Notes under the pieces: model-generated
The model's database searches: none
Seen by the model: only the letters and a program-made list of their open reading frames with translations
What the model was told of the DNA's origin: nothing
Part shown: piece by piece, positions 1 through 7,414 of the stretch
Numbering within the stretch: position 1 is the stretch's first letter
Layout of the letters: the number at the start of each line of letters is the position of its first letter
Position numbers and translations under genes: made by a program
Source: Halomonas nitroreducens
Lineage (GTDB): Bacteria; Pseudomonadota; Gammaproteobacteria; Pseudomonadales; Halomonadaceae
DNA length: 64,000 nucleotides
Assembly: GCF_003966155.1 (NCBI RefSeq)
Contig: NZ_RXNS01000012.1
Location: 1 to 64,000 of the forward strand
Reading direction: 5' to 3'

Positions 1-71
1 GGGATGGTCAGGCTCATCGGAGGTGCCATCTTCTGAAGGATGGCTTCCTTCCGCTCTGCGGGGTAACGCAT
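1..71 (-). CDS. Transposase N-terminus (partial, OrfA/HTH type)
   Basis: The first 23 codons read MRYPAERKEAILQK, then MAPPMSLTIP. This matches the opening of OrfA-like helix-turn-helix transposase subunits of the IS3 group, in which a basic helix is followed by a 'sIpeLAre.Gis' HTH. The rest of the protein is outside the window. The start codon at 69-71 is preceded by GAGAGGTGAT, a good ribosome binding site. The gene lies immediately downstream of the broken DUF6708-like gene and probably interrupted it. Confidence 0.55.
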   Translation of the reverse strand, partial: MRYPAERKEAILQKMAPPMSLTI

Positions 72-114
72 GTTGATCACCTCTCAATCCGTTTAGGTGA
101 CAACTACGCTGACA
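1..114 (-). mobile_element. Left end of an insertion sequence, running off the window
   Basis: The first 71 bases encode the start of a transposase-like protein read leftwards. The proposed outer end of the element is TGTCAGCGTAGTTGTCAC, read on the minus strand from about 114; it begins with TG as IS3-type ends do. Just inside it lies the stop codon that closes the interrupted membrane-protein gene (frame restored at the poly-G run). The inverted-repeat call rests on this single end because the other end is outside the window. The IS family assignment is inference. Confidence 0.5.
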
Positions 115-514
115 GATAGGGTAACCCAGAGATCGGGGATGATGAGCAAGGCTATAAAAAACAGAAATGCTCCATAGGCGCCCCCCCCCACATCCCCAAG
201 GCGTTAGCCCAGGTGAAGCCGCCATAAACAACCATAAAGACGACAAAGAAGAACACCCCTACAAAGGCAAGCATCATCCAGACCGCCGCCCCCCAGGCCA
301 GCATGCCGTTACGGCTGACATTGTGTACAAGATCCAGCGTCGCCTCGTCGCGGCGATAGACCAATCGCCCCACATCCGCTCCGGCCCCTGCCATGGGCCC
401 CAAGGGAATAGGCTTGGGGCTCAGGGCATAGAGCTCATTGGCGCCACGCGTCAGATGCTCGCCGGCGCGCAGCGCCATGGCGGAGGCATCCTGTTCCTTG
501 GTTTGGGTGGTCAT
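93..514 (-). pseudogene. DUF6708-like membrane protein, frameshifted at poly-G and cut by an IS
   Basis: As it stands, the frame gives 120 aa ending at 152. It has an N-terminal cytoplasmic stretch, a strong membrane helix near residues 73-98 and the start of a second. At the run of nine C on the plus strand (181-189) the frame leaves a hydrophobic path. Adding one G on the coding strand restores W-G-G-G-A-Y-G-A-F-L-F-F-I-A-L-L and runs on to a stop at 93-95 inside the IS end. The same helix-WGGG-helix arrangement occurs in the intact gene at 1872-2996, so the two are probably paralogues. The C-terminal DUF6708 part is missing, presumably lost to the IS. It is either a dead gene or a phase-variable one that later lost its 3' end. 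Confidence 0.5.
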
Positions 515-530
515 GGTGTTTCCTTGGACA

Positions 531-600
531 CACTACCGCCGGGGCAGACGACAACGCGCCTTCCCTAGCGAGAATATCTGGCACGGCGTCCTTGCCGCGA
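531..600. repeat. Intergenic repeat, copy A
   Basis: About 70 bp, beginning CACTACCGCCGGGGCAGACG and ending CACGGCGTCCTTGCCGCGA. It closely resembles positions 1741-1814. It lies between the stop of the frameshifted gene at 636 and the start of the DUF6708-like gene at 514. Confidence 0.7.
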
Positions 601-635
601 TAACGCTAATGACTTTAGGTTGTATAGGGATGCGT

Positions 636-1384
636 CTATATCGCCATACCTCCCTCGAAAACCTCCATCTTTTTTTCCACATAGGGGACGTCTTTCACCT
701 TGTCTCTTATAAAGGCAACGCGCTCATCCTCTTCTCCCTTTTTACAGTACAAGGTACGATACCCGTTCTGCGTAGTGCCTTTACTCGTATGAAACGTAAA
801 CCTGAGCCCAATGAGTCGACGCTTTCTCCATAGCGCCACCTCCTCCACATCATCCCAAGAAGCACTATAATGCTCTTCACCCCTCACAAGTTTCTGGTAG
901 CTACTGGAGCTCCCCATTGACAATGCAATTAGCCCCAAGCCGGCCGGACCAACTGCACCGAGAATAAAGTAAGGATTGAAGAAGGTGGCCACCAGCACCG
1001 CGACACCGGAGACAATTGCTGTCCACTTCATCACCGGCTTCACCGAATCAATCTGGGGCTTCCACGAGAAAGCCTCATACCCTTTATTCGTGAGACGATA
1101 GGCGATAATGGAGGTCTGATGGGTCATGCTCATTACTACAGGGATCATGGCCAAAGACAACCCAATAAGCGACATTGAATCCCCATCCACAACACCTCCT
1201 TTCTGGAAATAAATTGCAGCCCAAACAAACCCCCCAATAACAAATAAACCCCCAAAAAAACCATATTAGCCACAAAGGTATTATAGTCACGCACCCGAAT
1301 CTGCCAGCTCATGACCTCTGGCTCAGCGACACGTTCCCATGGCATCTCAGGCACGTAATTTTTTCTTGGCTGAATAAACCACAT
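636..1384 (-). pseudogene. Membrane protein gene split by an apparent frameshift
   Basis: Two overlapping frames make one plausible protein. The 5' part starts at ATG 1382-1384 (MWFIQPRKNYVPEMPWERV) and is readable to 1145. The 3' part is readable from about 1265 down to 636, with two hydrophobic segments and a basic C-terminal domain. They exchange frame near a T7-G5 run on the coding strand (plus 1249-1260). One extra T would give a continuous reading VFFGGLFVIGGFVWAAIYF across a membrane helix. The product would be roughly 250 aa. It is unidentified. Its place at the 3' end of a T6SS effector module suggests an immunity or accessory membrane protein (inference). A sequencing error in the run is possible. 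Confidence 0.5.
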
Positions 1385-1455
1385 CACACAAACACCTTTT
1401 CATAAATACTGAATATAAAATGTTTAAACACTAGCCGTCACCGTCCTGCATACAT

Positions 1456-1683
1456 TCAAGCCGGGACCGTCAGATTGAACATACGGCTTATCGCTTGGCG
1501 AACAGGGGCATTCTCCGCCGGTTCCAGGTTAAAGCCACCCGCATCTGCCTCTGGCTTATAAAATACAAAGTCAGCGCCATTAGGGGAGCTCAGTAGCGTC
1601 GCCGGATAATCGATCGACAGCGCGAATTCCGCCTCCGGGGCTTGTACATCGGAAGGCAGCCAAGCCTGCCAGACGCGTGTCAT
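1456..1683 (-). CDS. Hypothetical 75-aa protein
   Basis: A short soluble protein starting MTRVWQAWLPSDVQ, with several acidic residues and no membrane segment or signal. Its ATG directly follows an in-frame TAA. It lies between the broken membrane gene (1384) and repeat copy B. It is not recognised. It could be a fragment of a larger effector-associated gene, since this end of the T6SS locus is eroding. Codon use is normal for the region. Confidence 0.4.
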   Translation of the reverse strand: MTRVWQAWLPSDVQAPEAEFALSIDYPATLLSSPNGADFVFYKPEADAGGFNLEPAENAPVRQAISRMFNLTVPA

Positions 1684-1740
1684 TTAGAAGGCCATCGTGG
1701 ACAGGTATAGGTAACTCGCCAACGCGACCCCACAACCAGG

Positions 1741-1814
1741 CACGCTACCGCCGGGGCAGACGGCAGCGCGCCTTCCCTGGCGTGACATATGTGGCACGGC
1801 GTCCTTGCCGTGCG
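1741..1814. repeat. Intergenic repeat, copy B
   Basis: About 74 bp, near-identical to 531-600. Shared blocks are CTACCGCCGGGGCAGACG, CGCGCCTTCCCT and GGCACGGCGTCCTTGCCG. It lies between the stop of the intact DUF6708 gene (1872) and the 75-aa gene. The two copies flank the 636-1684 interval as direct repeats. Confidence 0.7.
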
Positions 1815-1871
1815 ATGTATCGTTCAGTGAAAGCGGTGCCCAGGTAAGAGGTCTAGGGCAAGCCGGCCCCA

Positions 1872-2996
1872 TCAGGCCGAGAGCGTCGTTTCCTCGCCGT
1901 AAACCTCGGCGAAGATGGCGGTGATCGGCCGGTTTGGCTGCTGAGCCTGGCGCTTGCGCACCTCCGCCGAGAGGCGCTTCAACTCCTCGCTGGGCTGGGC
2001 CCACTGCTCTCTGGGAAGAGGTTGCGACCATTCATCGAGGCTCTCTGGCAGGGTCTTGCGCCCGGCCTTCTGGATGGCGCGGATCTCCCACTCGGCCAGG
2101 TGGAAGGGAATCGTCCACAGGTCGAGGATGTGCCACAGGTACCACATTGAGACCTTGAATAGGCCGATCTCGCCGTCTCGATAACGGCGATGCAGCCGGC
2201 GGCGGGCGTTATGGAAGGTATGCACGCCCTCGTAGGGCGGATCGCCGGGGCGATGCAGGCCATTCGGATCCTGAATCTCCTCGCGTGTATGCACCTCGTA
2301 TTCCATGTAGGCCCGCACCGACTCCCACAGCCCCATCGCCAGCGGACGGCCCGGCTGCTGAAGCTCGATAAAGTGCTGCTGCCCCGTCTCGGGATCGATA
2401 AAGCCAAGCCCTAGCCCATACTGGCGCTGCACGCCGTACTGGGTCGCGCCCTGTGCCTCGGTTATCCAGGCCGCCACGCTTTCCCAGGGCACGATGATCA
2501 GCGGTTTACCGCCGCCCGGCGCAAACGCAACCTCGCGGCGCTGACGATGGAAACGGGTAGGGACATCGTTGCGGAACTTGAAGTGGTATTGGGCTTTGAT
2601 AAACAAAGCCAAGGCAAGGATAAGCCCCCCCCCCCATAGTCCTATTCCCAGAGTAATATCGAAGAAGGCAATAAACTCACTGGCAAAAGGGAGCTCTTCG
2701 CTAGAAGTCATCCACCCGAGTACCAAAGGGGTAAGCACAACAATCCATAGAGAACCAATGAAGGGTATCCCTAAAGTAAACTGCCAAGTAAAGGGGGTGG
2801 GAAGACTCCCCCCGAAGTCCAGATAGGCATCGTTGACCTCGCCAATAGCCTGATTGAAGTCTAGGGGCGCCGCCCCTGTGGGCAGGGGAGCCGGTGACAG
2901 ATAGCTGACCTGGCCTGACGGGAAGGGCTCGATATCGCCGGCCCGGTGGGGCTGGGCCATATCAGGTCGGGGTGTCTGAGCTTCCTTGTTGGACAT
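1872..2996 (-). CDS. DUF6708-type membrane protein, putative T6SS immunity/accessory protein
   Basis: 374 aa from the ATG at 2994-2996 (MSNKEAQTPR). The longer reading from 3044 overlaps the effector gene and lacks support. It has two membrane helices at about 75-95 and 109-133, then a soluble domain with the FHRQRREV and VPWESV blocks typical of DUF6708 proteins found beside T6SS genes. The second helix contains W-G-G-G, encoded by an 11-base poly-G run (plus 2625-2635); at this length the gene is in frame. It lies 14 bp downstream of the MIX effector. An inner-membrane immunity role is plausible for a pore-like effector, but this is inference from position and topology. Confidence 0.65.
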   Translation of the reverse strand: MSNKEAQTPRPDMAQPHRAGDIEPFPSGQVSYLSPAPLPTGAAPLDFNQAIGEVNDAYLDFGGSLPTPFTWQFTLGIPFIGSLWIVVLTPLVLGWMTSSEELPFASEFIAFFDITLGIGLWGGGLILALALFIKAQYHFKFRNDVPTRFHRQRREVAFAPGGGKPLIIVPWESVAAWITEAQGATQYGVQRQYGLGLGFIDPETGQQHFIELQQPGRPLAMGLWESVRAYMEYEVHTREEIQDPNGLHRPGDPPYEGVHTFHNARRRLHRRYRDGEIGLFKVSMWYLWHILDLWTIPFHLAEWEIRAIQKAGRKTLPESLDEWSQPLPREQWAQPSEELKRLSAEVRKRQAQQPNRPITAIFAEVYGEETTLSA

Positions 2997-3010
2997 ATAA
3001 ATGCCTAGGA

Positions 3011-6000
3011 TCAAGTGAAAAGAAGCGGGTCGATTTCCTGCCAAGCCGCCGGCTCGCCGAGGATGTCAATCTCTGATGGGGTATAAACACCTTCACCGCC
3101 TGCCAGGGAGAATCGGATATGGTAGTCAGACGGTTGATAACGACCATCGCTGCCGAGACGCTCGACCCGGATCGCCATAACGGTATCATGGTAGCGCCAA
3201 TCTCCCTCACCCACCGGCTCCGGTCTGGGAAAACCGAGCGTCAGAGGCGCTTGATCTTCCAGATCGAGCTGGAGATCGACTTGACTGGTTGCGGGATACC
3301 AGAATTCACGCGGGCCTGGTCCCGCGTTCGAGCGCACCTGATAGCAGGCCAGCGACAGTGTATATGGCGGCTTACCGCCAAAGGGGGCGATAATATCCTG
3401 CAAGCCGATGGAAGGAAGGCTAAGGTCAAAATCCACCGACTTTGGGCCTTCGAGCCGATTTTTCCACCAGCTCTCGAATTCCTCGATGCTGACGTTAAGC
3501 TTGGGTACTTGAGCGATTTCCTGTAGCCGTGACTGATAAGTCTCGAGCGAGTCATCACGGGCTTGTTCCGCATCCTGACTCCAAGGGGTAGAGAGCAGCC
3601 AATCATCATGACGGCTGGTGCTGTAACGGTTATAAAGCCAGCTCCCGCCAAGCTCAAGCACGGTAAACAAGGCCCCGGCGAGATTAAATCGCCAGAACAC
3701 TGATCCCAGTCGAGCACCGGCAGCGGCCCACTCAACGCCACGGAACGCTACGGAAAAGCCTGTATGAAGGGTATGGGTCAAGCCATAGGCATTAGCCCCC
3801 AGCATGCCTCCGGCACCTGCCATACTGGCCATGGCAGCACTCTGAGCACTTTGGTCGCCACTACGAACAGCCTCCTGCCAAGTACTATATCGATTTGAAA
3901 GGCTAAAGTAAGAAGCAAAAACGCCTGCGACGTAAGTCAAGCCTCCCAAGAAAATATGCAGCTTACCTAGTGAGTTCGCGACCTTTAGGGCTCCGGTATC
4001 ATTAAGGGCATCGGCTAGAGCCTTCACTCTTAGATCTAGAGCGGTATCCATAATGCCCTGAGCCGCAAGAAATCCAGCAGAACTTGTAGCAACAAATGAT
4101 TTGATAACATCGATACGCGTCGTTGATCCATTCGACCCGGTCCTACTCTGATAGTCCTGGTATGTATGCCAGAAGGTAACCATCTGAGCAGCAAAAACTA
4201 GCAAGCCTAGACCATCCCCGACCAGGCTTGCCTTGGGCGCCGCAGTAATTCCTTGCCGCAGGTTACGTATCAACCCACCCACTTCGGCCTTCTGGGCCGC
4301 CGGCAGCACCAGCGTCAGGCCGGCGCGCCCTGGCGCCGTACCAGTGATACGGACCGCATCGTCGGGCAGTTCTTCGATCGGGCTCAGCGCACGGGCCAGC
4401 TCCGGCTCATGCACCGTCTGCAGTTCCTGGCGCAGGCGCTTGAACTCCTCGAGCAGGGTTTGCGCCTCGGGGGACCGGTGCCCGGCGGTCGCCTTGACGG
4501 CATTGCGACGCTTGCGGATCGCACTGAGCTCTTCTCGCAGCGCCAGGACACGCTGGATGGTACGCCGGAAGCTCTCCAGTTCCTCGCGTGACGCCACGAC
4601 GAAGCTGGCCCCCGTACGATGGGCGGCGTCGAGAATTCGCGCGGGCAGCGCCTTGGGAAGGCGTCGAAACAACTCTTCCAGGTTGGGGACCGTGTCACGA
4701 TTGATGCTCTGGTAGAGCTCGTCCATGACCTGGGCAATGCCCCGCGAGATTGCCGGCGCCAAGGGCTGATGGGCGCTCTCGGCGATGACCTGGGTATCCT
4801 CGGGCAGTTGATCGACTGCCGGCAGTTGCCCGGACTCGATCGAGTTGAGCTCATCCCACAGGTCCTTAGCCTTGAGCACGGCCCCGTAACCTGCATTGGC
4901 AATCGTCGAATACTGGCCGATGAAGTCGCTCTGGTCGGCAAGCGGCAGGGTATAGAACAGCGGCCGATCGTAGTGCGGAGCCTCCTCCAGCCAGTCGGCG
5001 ACCTGCTCGGTCGCTTCTTCTGTGCGGCAGATATCCTTCAGACACCCATACTGGGCCTTGAAGCCCTCGTGGACCTGATCCGCATCCTGCGCATCGAAGT
5101 ACCAGGCGGCAGTGTGGAAACGCATGCTGCACAGCATATCGGCGCGATCGTCGGACAGGGCATCGAGCGAGGCATTCCAGCGCTGCAGCCGCGGGCGATG
5201 CTCGCCGAGAAAAGCGTCCATGCGTTCGCGGTCGATCAGCTCATTGATGCCCCGTTCACCGATGCTGCTGCCTTCGAGAAGTGCCCTGAGCCGCTCGTTG
5301 TGCTGCTGTTTCATGGAAAGCAGGGCATCGCCATGTCGATCCACGAAGTCGGCTCCCAGGCTCCCGCTGAGACTGTCGACGTAGTAGCGGCGAACCTCTG
5401 CGTGTAATTGACGGGTGATTGCTCTGTAGTTGCTCCTTGAACCCTTGTCGCGTATTACTTGGAGACGCTCCTTGAGTTCTGCCGGCAAGTCCGAATCGTA
5501 GGGCTGTGGCAGTTCACCGGTATTGCTGTCCCGATTGAGGAAATCGAGCAGGGCCTGCCGTACCTCGCCCTGGCGAGGCTCCTCCATCGCGGCGACCTCG
5601 TCCCACACGGCCTGGACGGCCGGGTCCTCCGAGACTTGGCGCAGGTCGTCCAGCGAGGCGCCCTTCAGCTGGGACAGCGACTCGATGTAACAGGCCAGCA
5701 GGTAATCCCGCTCAGTACGTCCCTCGTTCTCCGTGGCCCAGTCCTCCACCCAGCCAACGACCTCGTCCTGGAACTGCGCCAGATCACGCATCACGCCGAT
5801 ATCGTCGCGCACCACCAGGCATAGGGCCTCGTCGCGATCCCCGACGTCATGCTGCTTGAGCAGCTTGCCGAGCCGCGACTTGTGATAGTAAGGCTCGTTC
5901 TCCCAGAGGTAAGGCTGGGCTTCCTGCTCATAGCCTTCTTCGGGGACCTCGAGTTGCGCGTCCTCGGCGAACTCGGCCACCCACTCCTCGGCCTGGGCCG

Positions 6001-6481
6001 TGGTGATCAGATGCTGGCCTCCCCCGCTGACCGCGTTGGCGCCGGAGAGATCGACTGCCTGCATGAAGGCATCCCGATCCGCTTCACTCTCCGTCACCTG
6101 GGCGCGCTTGGCCGCGGTCCACTGCACCTCGGAGAAACACACGTAGAGCATGCGGTCGGTCTCGTACTCGAGCTTACCGCCGGAGATGGTGTCGCCGAAG
6201 TCGCGAAACTCGTACTCATCGAGCTGGTGGGTTTCGCCATCGAGGACATAGAGGTAGCCGTTGCGCAACAGCCGGATACCGAGCGGCCGCGCCGTCAGCG
6301 AATAGGGCGTATCAATCTCCGGTTCGAGTTCCTCGACCAGTCCATAGCGCAAGGGCAGCAATTGCACCTTGCCACCCAACAGCGGGCAGGTGGCGCCCTC
6401 CTCGCTGCCGCGGCTCGACATTTCATACGCCGCCAGCGAGGCGTCGTTGCGATCATCGGCGGGTCGCTCGAACGCAGCCAT
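3011..6481 (-). CDS. T6SS MIX-type effector with C-terminal membrane helices
   Basis: 1156 aa. The N-terminal region has CPLLGGKVQLLPLRYGLVEE (about 32-51), and residues 72-80 read L-R-N-G-Y-L-Y-V-L. This fits the MIX marker motif hRxGhhYhh of T6SS effectors, in the BTH_I2691-like group. The middle is a long charged helical region, with predicted coiled coil at about 635-700. The C-terminal third has hydrophobic segments near 754-772, 797-812, 841-860, 881-905 and 928-950, followed by a roughly 200-aa soluble tail. No catalytic motif is visible, so a membrane-disrupting (pore-forming) activity is the best inference. Upstream DUF4123, vgrG and PAAR genes form its delivery module, and the DUF6708 gene follows. 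Confidence 0.75.
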   Translation of the reverse strand: MAAFERPADDRNDASLAAYEMSSRGSEEGATCPLLGGKVQLLPLRYGLVEELEPEIDTPYSLTARPLGIRLLRNGYLYVLDGETHQLDEYEFRDFGDTISGGKLEYETDRMLYVCFSEVQWTAAKRAQVTESEADRDAFMQAVDLSGANAVSGGGQHLITTAQAEEWVAEFAEDAQLEVPEEGYEQEAQPYLWENEPYYHKSRLGKLLKQHDVGDRDEALCLVVRDDIGVMRDLAQFQDEVVGWVEDWATENEGRTERDYLLACYIESLSQLKGASLDDLRQVSEDPAVQAVWDEVAAMEEPRQGEVRQALLDFLNRDSNTGELPQPYDSDLPAELKERLQVIRDKGSRSNYRAITRQLHAEVRRYYVDSLSGSLGADFVDRHGDALLSMKQQHNERLRALLEGSSIGERGINELIDRERMDAFLGEHRPRLQRWNASLDALSDDRADMLCSMRFHTAAWYFDAQDADQVHEGFKAQYGCLKDICRTEEATEQVADWLEEAPHYDRPLFYTLPLADQSDFIGQYSTIANAGYGAVLKAKDLWDELNSIESGQLPAVDQLPEDTQVIAESAHQPLAPAISRGIAQVMDELYQSINRDTVPNLEELFRRLPKALPARILDAAHRTGASFVVASREELESFRRTIQRVLALREELSAIRKRRNAVKATAGHRSPEAQTLLEEFKRLRQELQTVHEPELARALSPIEELPDDAVRITGTAPGRAGLTLVLPAAQKAEVGGLIRNLRQGITAAPKASLVGDGLGLLVFAAQMVTFWHTYQDYQSRTGSNGSTTRIDVIKSFVATSSAGFLAAQGIMDTALDLRVKALADALNDTGALKVANSLGKLHIFLGGLTYVAGVFASYFSLSNRYSTWQEAVRSGDQSAQSAAMASMAGAGGMLGANAYGLTHTLHTGFSVAFRGVEWAAAGARLGSVFWRFNLAGALFTVLELGGSWLYNRYSTSRHDDWLLSTPWSQDAEQARDDSLETYQSRLQEIAQVPKLNVSIEEFESWWKNRLEGPKSVDFDLSLPSIGLQDIIAPFGGKPPYTLSLACYQVRSNAGPGPREFWYPATSQVDLQLDLEDQAPLTLGFPRPEPVGEGDWRYHDTVMAIRVERLGSDGRYQPSDYHIRFSLAGGEGVYTPSEIDILGEPAAWQEIDPLLFT

Positions 6482-6493
6482 TTGACATTCTCC

Positions 6494-7411
6494 CTATGTC
6501 GTAACGTCAGTCCGTGATGATGTGGGAGCCGCCGCCAGAGCGGCCTCGAGTCTTGCCATGCCGCTACCCTGGCCCGGATCGCCCAACAGGTTCGTCCAAG
6601 CTTCCAAGTGCTCGGCCTCTCGCCAGGAAGTGACCCCGAGACGCTGCATCAGGGTGCAAAACAGGGCCCATTCCCGCGGCGCCGTTAACCCCATACCACA
6701 CGCCTCCTGCACGACGCCGGCCAGCTGCGCGTGGCGCTGGGGACGATCCGTTGCCTTCAGCCAGCCATAGCAATGCCGGTCGACGAAGGTCATCAACTGC
6801 CGGAGGTCTCGCCGACGGTCGCACTGTTGGAGGCGCTCCAGCTGCGACTCCGAGAGCCGATAATCCACAGCGCTTATGGGCCGGCCAGTCGCCTCCTTCT
6901 CCAGCGGCGCATGCCTGTGCCAGGCTTTCTGCACCGCATCCGGCATTATCAGCCGCTCGATGGGCCCCCAGGGCACCTGCTCCGGCAAGCTGCCATCCGT
7001 AAACAGCGACGAGATGACCGCAGGATCGGCCAGGCGCAGCAGCATGGGAATGCCCATGGGATGCCGCACCTGGATCAGGTCGCGCAGATGGTCGGCCACG
7101 TCCAGCAGATCGCATGAGCCGAGGATCAGATAGCCCCATTCCGCCTCGGCCCCCTGGCTGACGAACCGCTCGAGTATGGGATCGCCCGGCCCCTTAAGCC
7201 GCACCAGCCATGGCGACACCTCGGCCACGTCGGCCCAGGGCGTGCCTGCGTAAAGAAGGTCGGCATCCATGTCGCCTTCCGACCACTCGTAAAGGCGCCG
7301 GGCCAGTGCCTTCACACGCACGCCATCGAGCAGCAGGAGCACCTCTCCTGCCTCAGGCCAGTCGAGTTCAAGTTCCCACGTCGATCCGTCCGCTGACCAA
7401 GGCTCACTCAT
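6494..7411 (-). CDS. DUF4123 T6SS adaptor/chaperone (Tap/TEC family)
   Basis: 305 aa. The N-terminal half, about residues 22-140, has the DUF4123 pattern: L-L-L-D-G-V near the start, YAG-T-P-W-A-D-V-AEVSPWLVRL in the middle, and the E-W-G-Y-L-I-L-G-S block near residue 92. DUF4123 proteins load a specific effector onto VgrG or PAAR and do not leave the cell. It sits between vgrG (4-bp gap) and the MIX effector (12-bp gap), the classic place for an effector-specific adaptor. The C-terminal half is helical and not recognised; it probably binds the effector. Confidence 0.85.
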   Translation of the reverse strand: MSEPWSADGSTWELELDWPEAGEVLLLLDGVRVKALARRLYEWSEGDMDADLLYAGTPWADVAEVSPWLVRLKGPGDPILERFVSQGAEAEWGYLILGSCDLLDVADHLRDLIQVRHPMGIPMLLRLADPAVISSLFTDGSLPEQVPWGPIERLIMPDAVQKAWHRHAPLEKEATGRPISAVDYRLSESQLERLQQCDRRRDLRQLMTFVDRHCYGWLKATDRPQRHAQLAGVVQEACGMGLTAPREWALFCTLMQRLGVTSWREAEHLEAWTNLLGDPGQGSGMARLEAALAAAPTSSRTDVTT

Positions 7412-7414
7412 GGC

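Noticed and set aside
1084..1290. A 68-codon frame crossing the frameshift site
   Set aside because: It is the third frame over the same DNA, rich in Trp/Cys, and explains neither side; the two other frames join better.
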